Positions 39,268-48,231 of a stretch of DNA of 51,071 bases are shown one piece after another; position 1 is the first letter of the stretch, and each line of letters begins with the position of its first letter. The DNA is from Bacteroidota bacterium (GTDB lineage: Bacteria > Bacteroidota > Bacteroidia > Palsa-948). The DNA lies in contig JACRAL010000104.1 of assembly GCA_016213435.1 (NCBI GenBank), positions 1 through 51,071 of the forward strand, written 5' to 3'. Below the pieces are notes generated by a model. The model made no database searches, had not been told where the DNA came from, and worked only from the letters and a program-made list of their open reading frames with translations. Both the position numbers and the translations under genes were made by a program.

Positions 39268-40293
39268 ATGAATAAAGCTATATTATTACTTTTATTTATT
39301 CTATCTTCTGTTGTCTTGTTTGGACAATCTTCGTCATTGAACCAAATAGATAAGAATGGAAAAAAGCAAGGACATTGGATTAAGAAAGATGAGCATGATA
39401 GGCCGATTTATGAAGGTGATTTCAAAGATAATAAGCCGATTGGAGAGTTTAAATATTACTATGATACGGGTGAATTGAAAACAATATCTGATTTCTCAAA
39501 AGACGGCTTTGTTTGCAGAACCAGGCATTATTTTCCCGGAAATATTTTGATGGCGGAAGGGAAGTATGTGAATGAAAAGAGAGATAGTGTTTGGAAATTC
39601 TATAATGCACCCAATGCCCTTGTCTCTGAAGAGTCGTATAAGAATGGGAAGAAAGATGGGGTGGAAAAAAATTACAGTCCTCAGGGAAAACTTGTAGAAG
39701 AAAAAAACTGGAAGGATAGTATTTTGAATGGCACATGGAAACAATACTACGAGGATGGTGGCATTAAAACAGAGGGCGCATACAATGCCGGATTCCTTGA
39801 AGGGGAAATCAAATATTATTATCCCGGAAAAATTATTTCCACTGTGGGGCATTATCAGCATTCGCTCAAGCATGGCAAGTGGATTTATTATGACAGACGC
39901 GGATTGGTTGTTATTGGTAGAGAAAATTATAGTCTGGAAAAATTGGAAGGGGAATTTGGTGAGTGGTATGAAAAAGACGGTAAGCCTAAAGTAAAGGGGA
40001 AATATCTGAACGGAATGGAAGAAGGGAAATGGGAATATTGGGATGAAAACGGAAATATTCAGAAAGAAGCCAATTATTCTTTCGGACGATTGCACGGATA
40101 TTACCTTGAGTATTATGAAGACGCTAAGAAGAAAGCAGAAGGAAATTATTATTACGATAACAAAACAGGGAAATGGATGGAGTGGGATGAGGAAGGGAAA
40201 GTTACATTGGATAAAACATTCGATTCAGTGGATGTTTTGAAAAAACACATGCTTGAAAGAAGTAAAGAACAACAAAAGAAAGAAAAGAAGTGA
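39268..40293 (+). CDS. Exported YwqK/MORN-like repeat protein
   Basis: I start at ATG 39268 (MNKAILLLLFILSSVVLFGQ, 341 aa), a normal signal peptide. A TTG-led frame at 39235 overlaps the terminator. The mature part is a string of about twelve MORN-like units of 20-24 residues, for example IYEGDFKDNKPIGEFKYYYD, KNWKDSILNGTWKQYYEDGG and KYLNGMEEGKWEYWDENGNI. Such proteins are often annotated as YwqK antitoxin-like, but that name does not prove a toxin-antitoxin role here. It is expected in the periplasm or on the surface. The stop overlaps the mnmA start (GTGA). Confidence 0.82.
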   Translation: MNKAILLLLFILSSVVLFGQSSSLNQIDKNGKKQGHWIKKDEHDRPIYEGDFKDNKPIGEFKYYYDTGELKTISDFSKDGFVCRTRHYFPGNILMAEGKYVNEKRDSVWKFYNAPNALVSEESYKNGKKDGVEKNYSPQGKLVEEKNWKDSILNGTWKQYYEDGGIKTEGAYNAGFLEGEIKYYYPGKIISTVGHYQHSLKHGKWIYYDRRGLVVIGRENYSLEKLEGEFGEWYEKDGKPKVKGKYLNGMEEGKWEYWDENGNIQKEANYSFGRLHGYYLEYYEDAKKKAEGNYYYDNKTGKWMEWDEEGKVTLDKTFDSVDVLKKHMLERSKEQQKKEKK

Positions 40294-41390
40294 AAAAAAA
40301 GGGAAGAGTGTTAGTGGCAATGAGCGGAGGAATTGATAGTTCCATGGCAGCGCTTTTTCTTCACGAACAAGGATATGAAGTTATTGGCATTACCATGAAA
40401 ACATGGGATTATGCTACTGCGGGAGGATCGAAAAAGGAAACCGGTTGCTGCAGCTTGGATTCTATCAACGATGCTCGAATGCTTGCTGTTGCGAATGGAT
40501 TTCCTCATTATGTATTGGATCTGAGGGAGGAATTCGGGGATGCTATCATCAATAATTTTGTGGATGAATATCTTGCAGGCAGAACCCCAAACCCCTGTGT
40601 GCTTTGCAACACTTATATTAAATGGGATGCGTTACTTAAACGAGCGGATCAGCTTGACTGCGAATTCATCGCCACGGGGCATTACGCATGTATTCGCTAT
40701 GAAAATGGAAGATATGTGTTATCAAAAGGATTGGATGAGACAAAAGACCAATCTTATGTATTGTGGGGATTGACTCAGGAAAGTTTGAAGCGCACCATTT
40801 TTCCCCTTGCGGCCATGACTAAAAAAGAAGTAAGAAAGATAGCGGTGGAAAGAGGTTTTTCTGAACTTGCGAATAAAAGCGAGAGTTATGAAATTTGTTT
40901 TATCCCGGATAATGATTACCGTGGATTCCTTAGAAGAAAAGTAAAAAACATCGATACACAAGCAGGAGAAGGAGATTTTGTTTTGACGGATGGAACAATT
41001 ATTGGAAAACATAAAGGATATCCTTTCTATACCATTGGCCAACGTAAGGGATTGGAAATTGCAGTAGGGGAACCATTGTTTGTGACAAAAATAAATGCTG
41101 AAACGAATACAGTGACGCTTGGAACATTGGAAGAGGTAAAGCAGCAAAAAATGAATGTGCAAAAAATAAATTTGATCAAATACGATAGGCTTCCGGAGAA
41201 TTTTCAGTCACTCACTAGAATTCGTCATAAAGATGTGGGTACGATGAGTACTGTGAACCAAGAAGATGATAATTCGATGAATATATTTTTTCACACTAGA
41301 GTTTCTGCCATTGCGCCCGGACAATCGGCTGTGTTTTATGAAGGAGACGATGTGGTTGGCGGAGGAATAATTGAAAAAGTTTTACTATGA
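40290..41390 (+). CDS. mnmA: tRNA-specific 2-thiouridylase MnmA
   Basis: MnmA thiolates U34 of tRNA-Lys, -Glu and -Gln. The 366-residue product has the ATP PP-loop VAMSGGIDSSMAALFL (near 9-24), the catalytic Cys in GRTPNPCVLCNTYIKWD, the second Cys in ESYEICFIPD, and ATGHYACI. All are complete. The start is GTG 40290, overlapping the previous stop; no ATG fits. Its stop overlaps the next start as ATGA, so three genes (YwqK-like, mnmA, lipoprotein) are translationally coupled. Confidence 0.96.
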   Translation: MKKKGRVLVAMSGGIDSSMAALFLHEQGYEVIGITMKTWDYATAGGSKKETGCCSLDSINDARMLAVANGFPHYVLDLREEFGDAIINNFVDEYLAGRTPNPCVLCNTYIKWDALLKRADQLDCEFIATGHYACIRYENGRYVLSKGLDETKDQSYVLWGLTQESLKRTIFPLAAMTKKEVRKIAVERGFSELANKSESYEICFIPDNDYRGFLRRKVKNIDTQAGEGDFVLTDGTIIGKHKGYPFYTIGQRKGLEIAVGEPLFVTKINAETNTVTLGTLEEVKQQKMNVQKINLIKYDRLPENFQSLTRIRHKDVGTMSTVNQEDDNSMNIFFHTRVSAIAPGQSAVFYEGDDVVGGGIIEKVLL

Positions 41391-42091
41391 AAATTCTAAA
41401 AAACATAATCACCTTCTTGCTTTTTTTGGGATTGACTTTTTTTTCCTGTAAAAGAGATAAAGACCCTCATCCAACTGACTTTGGTTATAATTATTTTCCG
41501 ATTAATATTGGGCATTATGTGATTTATCAGGTTGATTCCATTTGGCAGGACGATCTATCAAAAATAGATACAACTTACAGCTATCAGCTTAAAGAATTAA
41601 TTGCTGCATCTTTTCTGGATAATTCCAACAGACCAACTTTGCGTATCGAGAGATATTATAAATTTTACAATAAGAATATTCCGTACGATTCCATGCAATG
41701 GTCTGTTCCGAAAATTTGGTACGCCAACAGAACAACATCAACTGCTGAAAGAGTAGAAGCAAATATTCGTTACCTCAAACTTATATTTCCTGTTCAGCAA
41801 GGGAAGCAATGGGATGGTAATGTGTATAACATGTTTGGTTATAAGAAATATAAAATCATCTCTGCCGATCAGCCCGAATCAGTGGGGGCAATGCACTTTG
41901 ATTCCGTGGTAACTGTAACTCAGGCGAATGATAAAAATTTTGTTTTGTCGCAAGTTGAGCAGGAAAAGTTCGCACGCAATGTGGGTTTGATATATAAACA
42001 AAATGACAGTTTAACAATGCAGGGGGGGGGTAATTTTTCCGATACTGTCGGTTACCGATTTTCAATGAAGGTTATTGAGTTTGGGAAATAA
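41387..42091 (+). CDS. Hypothetical lipoprotein
   Basis: The 234-residue product has a lipoprotein signal (core IITFLLFLGLTFFSC, lipobox Cys near residue 21) followed by a polar linker. The mature part is beta-rich: FPINIGHYVIYQVDSIWQDD, TLRIERYYKFYNKNIPYDSM and the end FARNVGLIYKQNDSLTMQGG. A run of eight G at 42025-42032 lies in the coding region, a possible slippage site. I do not recognise the family. It is coupled to mnmA by a 4-bp overlap, and the S8 peptidase follows 7 bp later. Confidence 0.75.
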   Translation: MKILKNIITFLLFLGLTFFSCKRDKDPHPTDFGYNYFPINIGHYVIYQVDSIWQDDLSKIDTTYSYQLKELIAASFLDNSNRPTLRIERYYKFYNKNIPYDSMQWSVPKIWYANRTTSTAERVEANIRYLKLIFPVQQGKQWDGNVYNMFGYKKYKIISADQPESVGAMHFDSVVTVTQANDKNFVLSQVEQEKFARNVGLIYKQNDSLTMQGGGNFSDTVGYRFSMKVIEFGK

Positions 42092-42097
42092 TTCCGT

Positions 42098-43879
42098 ATG
42101 AAAAATAAAGTACTGATTTTTAATTTTTTGTTTTTCACTCGAATTAAATTCTTTATTTGTTTTTTATTGCTTGCCGCCAATTGTCTGTTTTCATTTTCTT
42201 CTTTTGCCCAGTCCACTAAATACTGGATTCAGTTCGCGGATAAAAATAATAGCCCATACAGTATCCTGGCTCCTTCTGCATTTTTATCTTCAAGAGCGCT
42301 TCAGCGCAGAGCAAAACAGGGAATAGCAGTTGTTCAGAATGATCTGCCTGTCAATCCTGTTTACATAGACAGCATCAGAAAGATTCCAAATGTAACCGTT
42401 CTTAATCACTCGAAATGGTTCAATGGTATTGTTATTTACACAACCGATACGAATGCCGTGAATCAGATAAAAAAAATTTCCTTTGTTGCGAATTCTGTTT
42501 CGGTGAAAAAGATTAAAAGTAATCAGCAGTCAGCAGTCAGCAGTCAGCAGTTTGAGGTAGAAAATTATAACGTTTCTAAAATCCCCATTTCTTCAAACAC
42601 TAAACTTCAAACTCCGAATTCTAATTTTTCTTCGGGGTACAATTACGGACCTTCGTTCAATCAAATAAATATGCTTAATGGTATTTGTTTGCATGATAAA
42701 GGATTTCACGGAGAAGGAATGATCATAGCAATGATGGATGCCGGTTTTTGGAGGGTTGATTCGCTGACGGCTTTTGATTCGCTTCGGATGAACAAACAAA
42801 TTATTGCCAAGTGGAATTTTGTTGATAATGATTCGCTCGTCTATGGTTCACATAAGCACGGAGAAAGAACACTTTCCACGATGGGAGCGAATCTTCCGGG
42901 TCAACTGGTGGGCACTGCTCCAAAAGCACAATATTTGCTTTTCATTACTGAAGAAACCCCAAGCGAAAGTATCATTGAAGAATATAACTGGGCCTCGGCT
43001 GCTGAGTTTGCCGACAGCGCTGGGGCGGATATATTTAATACTTCACTGGGTTACACTCTTTTTGATTCTGTGAAGATAGATAGTGTAATGGTAGTGAATC
43101 CTGCCGATCATTCATATGCTGATATGAATGGCCATACCACACCCATTGCCATTGCCACCAACATTGCAGCGAGTAAAGGTATTTTGCCGGTGTGCAGTGC
43201 AGGAAATATGGGCGGATCTCCCTGGCATTTTATTGGCACTCCTGCCGATGCAGATGGCGCTTTGACAGTGGGTGCGGTAGATTCCATGGGAAACAGTGCG
43301 GGTTTCAGTTCACGAGGTCCGAGTTATGATGGAAGGATCAAGCCGAATGTTGTTGCGCAGGGACAAGATGTTGTTATTTCAAATCCGGACACGACAGCTA
43401 TTGAATATTCAAGCGGAACCTCATTTGCATCTCCTATCCTGGCAGGAATGGCTGCCTGCTTATGGCAGGCGCATCCAACATCTGCAAACGTACAATTACT
43501 ATACGCCATTCAACAAAGCGCAAGCCAATACGGTAAAAATCCTGATTCGCAGGTTGGTTATGGTATTCCGGATTTTTGTTTGGCAGATGTGTTGCTTGGT
43601 ATCAATGATTTTTCTGCCGGTAGAGAGGATGTGATTAGTGTTTATCCCAATCCTTTTAGTGACGAGCTTAACATTTCATTTGTAGACTGGATAGGAGAAA
43701 AAGTTATTTTTTCTTTATCTGATATTACAGGAAGGAAAATACTTGATCGGGAAATCAACATGGAGTCGAATGTTTCTACTTTTGAAATAAATGATACGGA
43801 TTGGATACAATCGGGTGTGTATATCCTTACCGCCCAGACTGAAAAACAGAAGATTTCTATTAAAGTGATTAAGTATTAG
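42098..43879 (+). CDS. Secreted S8 (subtilisin-like) serine peptidase with T9SS type-A sorting domain
   Basis: The 593-residue product has a signal peptide (up to FSSFAQ). A prodomain-like segment (about 45-150) is followed by the S8 domain: catalytic Asp in IIAMMDAGFW, His in HKHGERTLSTMGANLPG, Asn-type region in LPVCSAGNMGGS, Ser in EYSSGTSFASPILAGMAACL. The C-terminal type-A sorting domain starts near VYPNPFSDELNISF and ends KISIKVIKY. It is therefore exported through the outer membrane and cleaved. Oddity: residues about 141-150 (SNQQSAVSSQQ), in the prodomain linker, are encoded by four copies of a 7-bp CAGCAGT repeat. Confidence 0.93.
   Translation: MKNKVLIFNFLFFTRIKFFICFLLLAANCLFSFSSFAQSTKYWIQFADKNNSPYSILAPSAFLSSRALQRRAKQGIAVVQNDLPVNPVYIDSIRKIPNVTVLNHSKWFNGIVIYTTDTNAVNQIKKISFVANSVSVKKIKSNQQSAVSSQQFEVENYNVSKIPISSNTKLQTPNSNFSSGYNYGPSFNQINMLNGICLHDKGFHGEGMIIAMMDAGFWRVDSLTAFDSLRMNKQIIAKWNFVDNDSLVYGSHKHGERTLSTMGANLPGQLVGTAPKAQYLLFITEETPSESIIEEYNWASAAEFADSAGADIFNTSLGYTLFDSVKIDSVMVVNPADHSYADMNGHTTPIAIATNIAASKGILPVCSAGNMGGSPWHFIGTPADADGALTVGAVDSMGNSAGFSSRGPSYDGRIKPNVVAQGQDVVISNPDTTAIEYSSGTSFASPILAGMAACLWQAHPTSANVQLLYAIQQSASQYGKNPDSQVGYGIPDFCLADVLLGINDFSAGREDVISVYPNPFSDELNISFVDWIGEKVIFSLSDITGRKILDREINMESNVSTFEINDTDWIQSGVYILTAQTEKQKISIKVIKY
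42524..42551. repeat. Heptanucleotide tandem repeat, CAGCAGT x4 (within S8 peptidase)
   Basis: Four perfect 7-bp copies, 28 bp. They encode QQSAVSSQQ in a linker before the catalytic domain. Since 28 is not a multiple of three, gain or loss of one unit would break the frame. Confidence 0.85.
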
Positions 43880-44073
43880 TGCCGGCAGAGTGCAGTGTTC
43901 GTCTTTCAGCAAACCGGATAAAATAATTCCAAAGAGGGTACGGGCTCGGACAAAAAGTTTCCATGACGAAAACCCATATTGCCGGTTTGAAAAGTTATTT
44001 TATATTTACCTTGTGAACGCAAAACACAATACAATGGCACTCACTCATATAATAAGGACAATAATTTACAGCA
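43880..44073 (+). other. Non-coding gap, possibly a small transcript
   Basis: About 280 bp lie between the S8 peptidase and the next gene. Only poor open frames are present (for example a 17-codon one at 43962). A strong terminator closes the stretch at 44074-44108, well separated from the S8 stop. A short RNA or a long 3' region of the peptidase mRNA would both fit. I do not recognise an Rfam-like motif. Confidence 0.35.
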
Positions 44074-44108
44074 AAGCCCGGTACATATTTATGTGCGGGG
44101 CTTTTTTT
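44074..44108 (+). terminator. Rho-independent terminator
   Basis: AAGCCC (44074-44079) pairs with GGGCTT (44098-44103), extended by GTACAT/ATGTGC, with seven T at 44102-44108. Confidence 0.82.
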
Positions 44109-44160
44109 CAACCCAATGTTTCTTAGCCAACCAATAACCATCACTAAAATTTACATTTCC

Positions 44161-45657
44161 ATGAAAATAAATCTCCGCATCAGCATCCCAATAGGGATGG
44201 GGGCAATGGCATTGCTTCTTTTCTTTAACACTCAAAGTTTTTCGCAAGCGCTATGGCAGGCAAACGGAAGCGGCATTACCTATACCAACCGCTGGGTAGG
44301 AATCGGAACAACTACTCCAACACAAAAGTTAGATGTTGCAGGAAGAATGCATGCATCAGGCAATGCGTATTTTGATTCGCTTGCACAGGTACTATCACTG
44401 AAAGCGGGGAACATAAGCATCAACTCCAACCTTATTACATCCTCCACCGGAGCAATTTCTTTCGGAAACAATAACCTGAGCACTGCCGGAAATATTTCGG
44501 GAGCAAATATCACAGCTTCAGGAGGATTGCAAGGAACAACGCTCACAGTAACAAACAATGCGGCTGTAAGCGGACAGTTAACAACAAGCAGCATCACTTC
44601 TCCCTCCGGAACAGTTGATTTTGCAGGAAACAATCTGATTACCACCGGAAATGTTACGGCAGCTTCCATTAAATTCTCTGACGGAACAGTGCAAACCACA
44701 GCCATTACCAACCAACCGTCTTTTGATAACGTATTTGTTATAAACAGAATTAAAGTCGGCAGCCAATCTTTATATCTTGGAACAGGTTCTCTTGGAACCT
44801 CAAATAGTTTGTGGACAGATAATGGACCTCTGACTATTCAAAGTGAATCAGGAAATAATAACAATACAATTATCAACGCTTCTGCCGGCACTTTAGCCAT
44901 TGGCACAGCCACTCCCAATACCCTTTACAAACTCCATGTATCGGGAGGGAGCATACGCTTAGACCAAGGAGGCATTGCGGTGGTGGCATCCAATACCCAA
45001 TTTCCAATAGCTGGCGTTACTTCCACTTCCAACACCTTCTTTTTAGTGAGCAATACCGGTCAAACGGCAGCGGGTGTATACATGATCGGAGGAGGAACAG
45101 GCACCAAAGGCGTTATCATTCATGCCACAGGACCCGGAAACTACCAAGGCGCCAGCAAACTTGTTTTCCGCACCACAGACTCAACAGATATTTATTGCCA
45201 GCTGCTGGATGGGGCAGGCAAAGGGAATCTCGGATTGGGCACTCTGAATCCTTTAGAAAAATTAGATGTGAATGGGAATGCATTATTCAGCGGCAGTGTG
45301 GGGATAGGATCTGAAACTATTCCTATCGGTGTAAAGCTGGCTGTTTGCGGAACCATACAATCTACAGAATGGATAGTAACAACACCTTGGTGCGATTTTA
45401 AATTTGAACCAACTTATCAGCGCATGACATGGCAGGAAAAGCTTGCTTACATTAAAACAAACAAACACCTGCCCGAAATTGAATCCGGAAAAGAAATAGA
45501 AATAAATGGATTGCAAGCAGGAAAAACCATGCGCGGATTTATATGGAACATTGAAGACAACACCCTTGACATTATTGATTTGCAGAAAGAAAACGAAATG
45601 TTGAAAAATAAAAATTCAGAACTTGAAAAAAGAATTGAAGCACTGGAGAAAAACTAA
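44161..45657 (+). CDS. Exported fibre-like protein with tail-fibre-type repeats and C-terminal coiled coil
   Basis: I start at ATG 44161 (MKINLRISIPIGMGAMALLL, 498 aa), where a signal peptide begins. The mature N-terminus has VGIGTTTPTQKLDVAGRMHA, a segment typical of Bacteroidota fibre proteins and repeated near residue 360 (NLGLGTLNPLEKLDVNGNAL). The middle is Ser/Thr/Gly/Asn-rich with tandem beta-turn stretches such as FGNNNLSTAGNISGANIT. The C-terminus contains YIKTNKHLPEIESGKEIEIN and a coiled coil (LQKENEMLKNKNSELEKRIE). It resembles phage tail-fibre architecture but is exported, so it is probably a surface filament or adhesin. No T9SS tail is seen. Confidence 0.78.
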   Translation: MKINLRISIPIGMGAMALLLFFNTQSFSQALWQANGSGITYTNRWVGIGTTTPTQKLDVAGRMHASGNAYFDSLAQVLSLKAGNISINSNLITSSTGAISFGNNNLSTAGNISGANITASGGLQGTTLTVTNNAAVSGQLTTSSITSPSGTVDFAGNNLITTGNVTAASIKFSDGTVQTTAITNQPSFDNVFVINRIKVGSQSLYLGTGSLGTSNSLWTDNGPLTIQSESGNNNNTIINASAGTLAIGTATPNTLYKLHVSGGSIRLDQGGIAVVASNTQFPIAGVTSTSNTFFLVSNTGQTAAGVYMIGGGTGTKGVIIHATGPGNYQGASKLVFRTTDSTDIYCQLLDGAGKGNLGLGTLNPLEKLDVNGNALFSGSVGIGSETIPIGVKLAVCGTIQSTEWIVTTPWCDFKFEPTYQRMTWQEKLAYIKTNKHLPEIESGKEIEINGLQAGKTMRGFIWNIEDNTLDIIDLQKENEMLKNKNSELEKRIEALEKN

Positions 45658-45690
45658 ACCACTATGCAATGGAAGTGCATAGGTTGTAAA

Positions 45691-45713
45691 CAGCGAGAAT
45701 AAAATTCTCGCTG
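45691..45713. other. Hairpin downstream of the fibre gene
   Basis: CAGCGAGAAT pairs perfectly with ATTCTCGCTG around AAA. There is no T-run. The 174-bp gap to the next gene holds no open frame I trust. Confidence 0.5.
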
Positions 45714-45831
45714 TATGGCTTGAAAAAAATACTTGACGTAGGATGACTAAATATAAATTCATAGAACCTGAAAGGCTTGCGCTGAAAGCGCATAGTTTCA
45801 ACTAACGGCTGAGACCAATGAAAATTTATTA

Positions 45832-47529
45832 ATGAAAATAAATGCTTTATTTATTATTTTCATTTTTTTATTGCCTATGTATAGTAAAGCACAAGGTAAT
45901 TGGACACAAAAAGCAGCTTGTCCGGGGCTTTCAAGACATTCTGCTGTTGCATTTACGATTGGGAATAAAGGATATTTAGGAACTGGTTTATGTTATATGA
46001 CAGCTATTCTTGAAGACTTCTGGGAATACGACCCTGCAAATAACACATGGACGCAAAAAGCAAATTTTGGCGGAGGCAAAAGATTTGAAGCAGTAGGTTT
46101 CTCTATCGGCAATTATGGATATGTTGGAACAGGAGAAACTAACAATGCTGCATATCTTTTTAATGATTTTTGGAAATATGACCCATCTACAAATACTTGG
46201 GTGCAGGTTGCCAACTTTGGCGGAGTAAAAAGAAAACAGGCAGTAGGTTTTGCAATAGGTGGCAAAGGATATGTGGGAACAGGTACAAATGGTTATTACA
46301 TGTATGGAGACTTTTGGGAATACAACCCCGCAACTGATACATGGCAGCAGGTAGCAAACTTTTTTCCAGGAAAAAGAAAAGATATTGACCGCGCTGTTTT
46401 TGTTATTGATAGCAAGGCGTATTTAGGAACAGGATGGGATACAATAACCCACTTTAATGATTTATGGGAATATAATTCTGCAAATAATGCATGGGCACAA
46501 AAGGCAAATCTACCCGGAGTAGGTAGGCGCGGAGCCACAGGCTTTAGTTTATGTGGATATGGTTTTCTTGGATTAGGATCCATGGATAAATACGATGACA
46601 TTTTAAATGATTTTTGGATGTATGACCCTATTGCAAATACATGGAGTCAAAGTGACTCTTTCCCCGGATTAAAACGATTTGATCAGCCGTCATTTATAAT
46701 AAACAATAAAGCATACATTGGTTCGGGTTTATACACTTATGGATGGGGAAACGCACAAAGCATTAAAGATTTATGGGAATATTCTTTATTACCACTAATT
46801 GCGAATATTTCTGCTAATACTTCTATTTGCATTGGAAGCACTGCTTCTCTTTTTGCAACAGGCGGAATAAATTATTTATGGAGTACGGGAGAAACGACTA
46901 ACGCAATAAATGTTTCTCCTGCTTCAACCACAACGTATTCTGTAACAGTTGCTGCTTTTTGTGATTCGAAAACTTTAACTTCAGAAGTTACAGTTATTAA
47001 TAATAGCCATGCATTGTTTACTTATGAGTATAACCCTTGCAAAGACAATTGCGTAAATTTTACCGATCAATCAGTCAATGCCTTAACATGGGAATGGGAT
47101 TTCGGTGATGGAAGCAATAACTCTTTAAAGCATTCCTGCCATCACTACAATGATTCCGCTGACTATAATGTGTCGCTGATAATAAATAAATCTACAAACT
47201 GCAAGGATATTGCGTTGTTATCCATTCCATATGTTTCGCATGACACCTCTGCATTCGTCTACATTCCCAATGCTTTTAGCCCGAATGCTGATGGGCAGAA
47301 CGATGTGCTGAAATTTTATAGAAAGGATAATGTCTGCGTAAAAGAATTTAAAATAACAATTTATGACCGATGGGGTGAAAAAGTTTTTGAAACTAATAAT
47401 ATAAATGATGTATGGGATGGCACTTTCAACGGATTGCCTCTTAACGATGGGGTATATACTTTTTTTTGCAAGGTGATTACTCTCATTGACACTTATGAGA
47501 AAAAAGGAAACATTTCAATCATCAGATAA
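45832..47529 (+). CDS. Secreted kelch/PKD protein with T9SS type-B (gliding-motility) C-terminal domain
   Basis: The 565-residue product has a short signal peptide (FLLPMYSKAQ). Residues about 25-320 form six or seven kelch-like blades, each with DFWEYDPANNTWTQKANFGG type sequence. Then comes an Ig/PKD-like part with WEWDFGDGSNNSLKHSCHHY. The type-B C-terminal domain begins NAFSPNADGQNDVLKFYRKD and ends with the typical YDRWGEKVFETNNINDVWDG and PLNDGVYTFFCKV. It is thus a cargo of the type IX system, likely surface-attached. It lies 3 bp before the beta-barrel gene, so the two are probably expressed together. Confidence 0.9.
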   Translation: MKINALFIIFIFLLPMYSKAQGNWTQKAACPGLSRHSAVAFTIGNKGYLGTGLCYMTAILEDFWEYDPANNTWTQKANFGGGKRFEAVGFSIGNYGYVGTGETNNAAYLFNDFWKYDPSTNTWVQVANFGGVKRKQAVGFAIGGKGYVGTGTNGYYMYGDFWEYNPATDTWQQVANFFPGKRKDIDRAVFVIDSKAYLGTGWDTITHFNDLWEYNSANNAWAQKANLPGVGRRGATGFSLCGYGFLGLGSMDKYDDILNDFWMYDPIANTWSQSDSFPGLKRFDQPSFIINNKAYIGSGLYTYGWGNAQSIKDLWEYSLLPLIANISANTSICIGSTASLFATGGINYLWSTGETTNAINVSPASTTTYSVTVAAFCDSKTLTSEVTVINNSHALFTYEYNPCKDNCVNFTDQSVNALTWEWDFGDGSNNSLKHSCHHYNDSADYNVSLIINKSTNCKDIALLSIPYVSHDTSAFVYIPNAFSPNADGQNDVLKFYRKDNVCVKEFKITIYDRWGEKVFETNNINDVWDGTFNGLPLNDGVYTFFCKVITLIDTYEKKGNISIIR

Positions 47530-47532
47530 TTA

Positions 47533-48231
47533 ATGAAATATTTTTTTCAAATAGTATTTTTTGTTTTGGTTTCTCTTGTTGGGTTTGCACAGAATTTTTC
47601 TGATGTAAAAAAAGATACTTTACCAAAAGAAAAAATAAGGAGATGGGCAGTTGGAATTTCTGCAGGGCACATATATGCATTTAATACCTATAACTTCTCG
47701 AGCGCAAATTATGATTTCGAAAAAAAAGTAAAATGGGGGTATGGATCAGGCATTGCATTTTCATATAAAGTACTTCATTTTTTTGATCTCTCATCGGGTA
47801 TATCATATAATAAATTGGGATATAAATATCTGGTAACATTTCCACCAGTACCGAAATTTTCCCGTGTTGATAATTATGACTATTCGTTATTGAGTATTTC
47901 TTTGGAACCCAAATGGTCTTTCGGACATAATAAGATTAAGTATCAATTAGGAACAGGAATAGAATTAAGTTATTTAGAAAACAACTCTTGTAATTGTGGT
48001 GGGATAGACCAGGTACTTTTTAAAAATGGATCAATGATATATCTTGTACTATTAAATATGAAAATTCTCTATGCTTTGAACAAAAGTATTGCCGTTTTTA
48101 TAGAGCCAAAATATCATCATGCAATTACGCCACTTATCCATGATTCAAAGTATTATCCTGGAGAATTTACAATGAATTATTTAAAATTTATCAATACCAA
48201 TTTTGGATTTTCATATAACTTTAAAAAATGA
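47533..48231 (+). CDS. Outer-membrane beta-barrel protein (PorT-like fold)
   Basis: The 232-residue product has a signal peptide (FFVLVSLVGFAQ) and alternating amphipathic strands with aromatic girdle residues (WGYGSGIAFSYKVLHFFDLS, YSLLSISLEPKWSFGHNKIK, NTNFGFSYNFKK). The ending in an aromatic-rich strand fits an outer-membrane barrel of about 8 strands. It is not obviously a PorP/SprF protein, which would be longer. It lies 3 bp after the kelch/PKD gene and overlaps the next gene by 4 bp, so it may serve one of these secreted proteins. Confidence 0.75.
   Translation: MKYFFQIVFFVLVSLVGFAQNFSDVKKDTLPKEKIRRWAVGISAGHIYAFNTYNFSSANYDFEKKVKWGYGSGIAFSYKVLHFFDLSSGISYNKLGYKYLVTFPPVPKFSRVDNYDYSLLSISLEPKWSFGHNKIKYQLGTGIELSYLENNSCNCGGIDQVLFKNGSMIYLVLLNMKILYALNKSIAVFIEPKYHHAITPLIHDSKYYPGEFTMNYLKFINTNFGFSYNFKK

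Noticed and set aside
39268-40293. YwqK-like protein as the antitoxin of a toxin-antitoxin pair
   Set aside because: It is exported, and the adjacent genes are mnmA and a terminator. No toxin candidate is nearby, and MORN-like repeats alone do not show antitoxin function.
42524-42551. Short tandem repeats as a possible CRISPR array
   Set aside because: The units are 7 bp and directly adjacent with no spacers, and no cas gene is present.
43890-44126. 78-codon frame between the S8 peptidase and fibre gene
   Set aside because: It runs through the terminator hairpin at 44074-44108, has poor codon use, and shows no homology that I recognise.
47533-48231. The beta-barrel protein as a PorP/SprF partner of the type-B cargo
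   Set aside because: At 232 residues it is shorter than PorP/SprF proteins and lacks their typical N-terminal pattern. I kept only the general barrel call.
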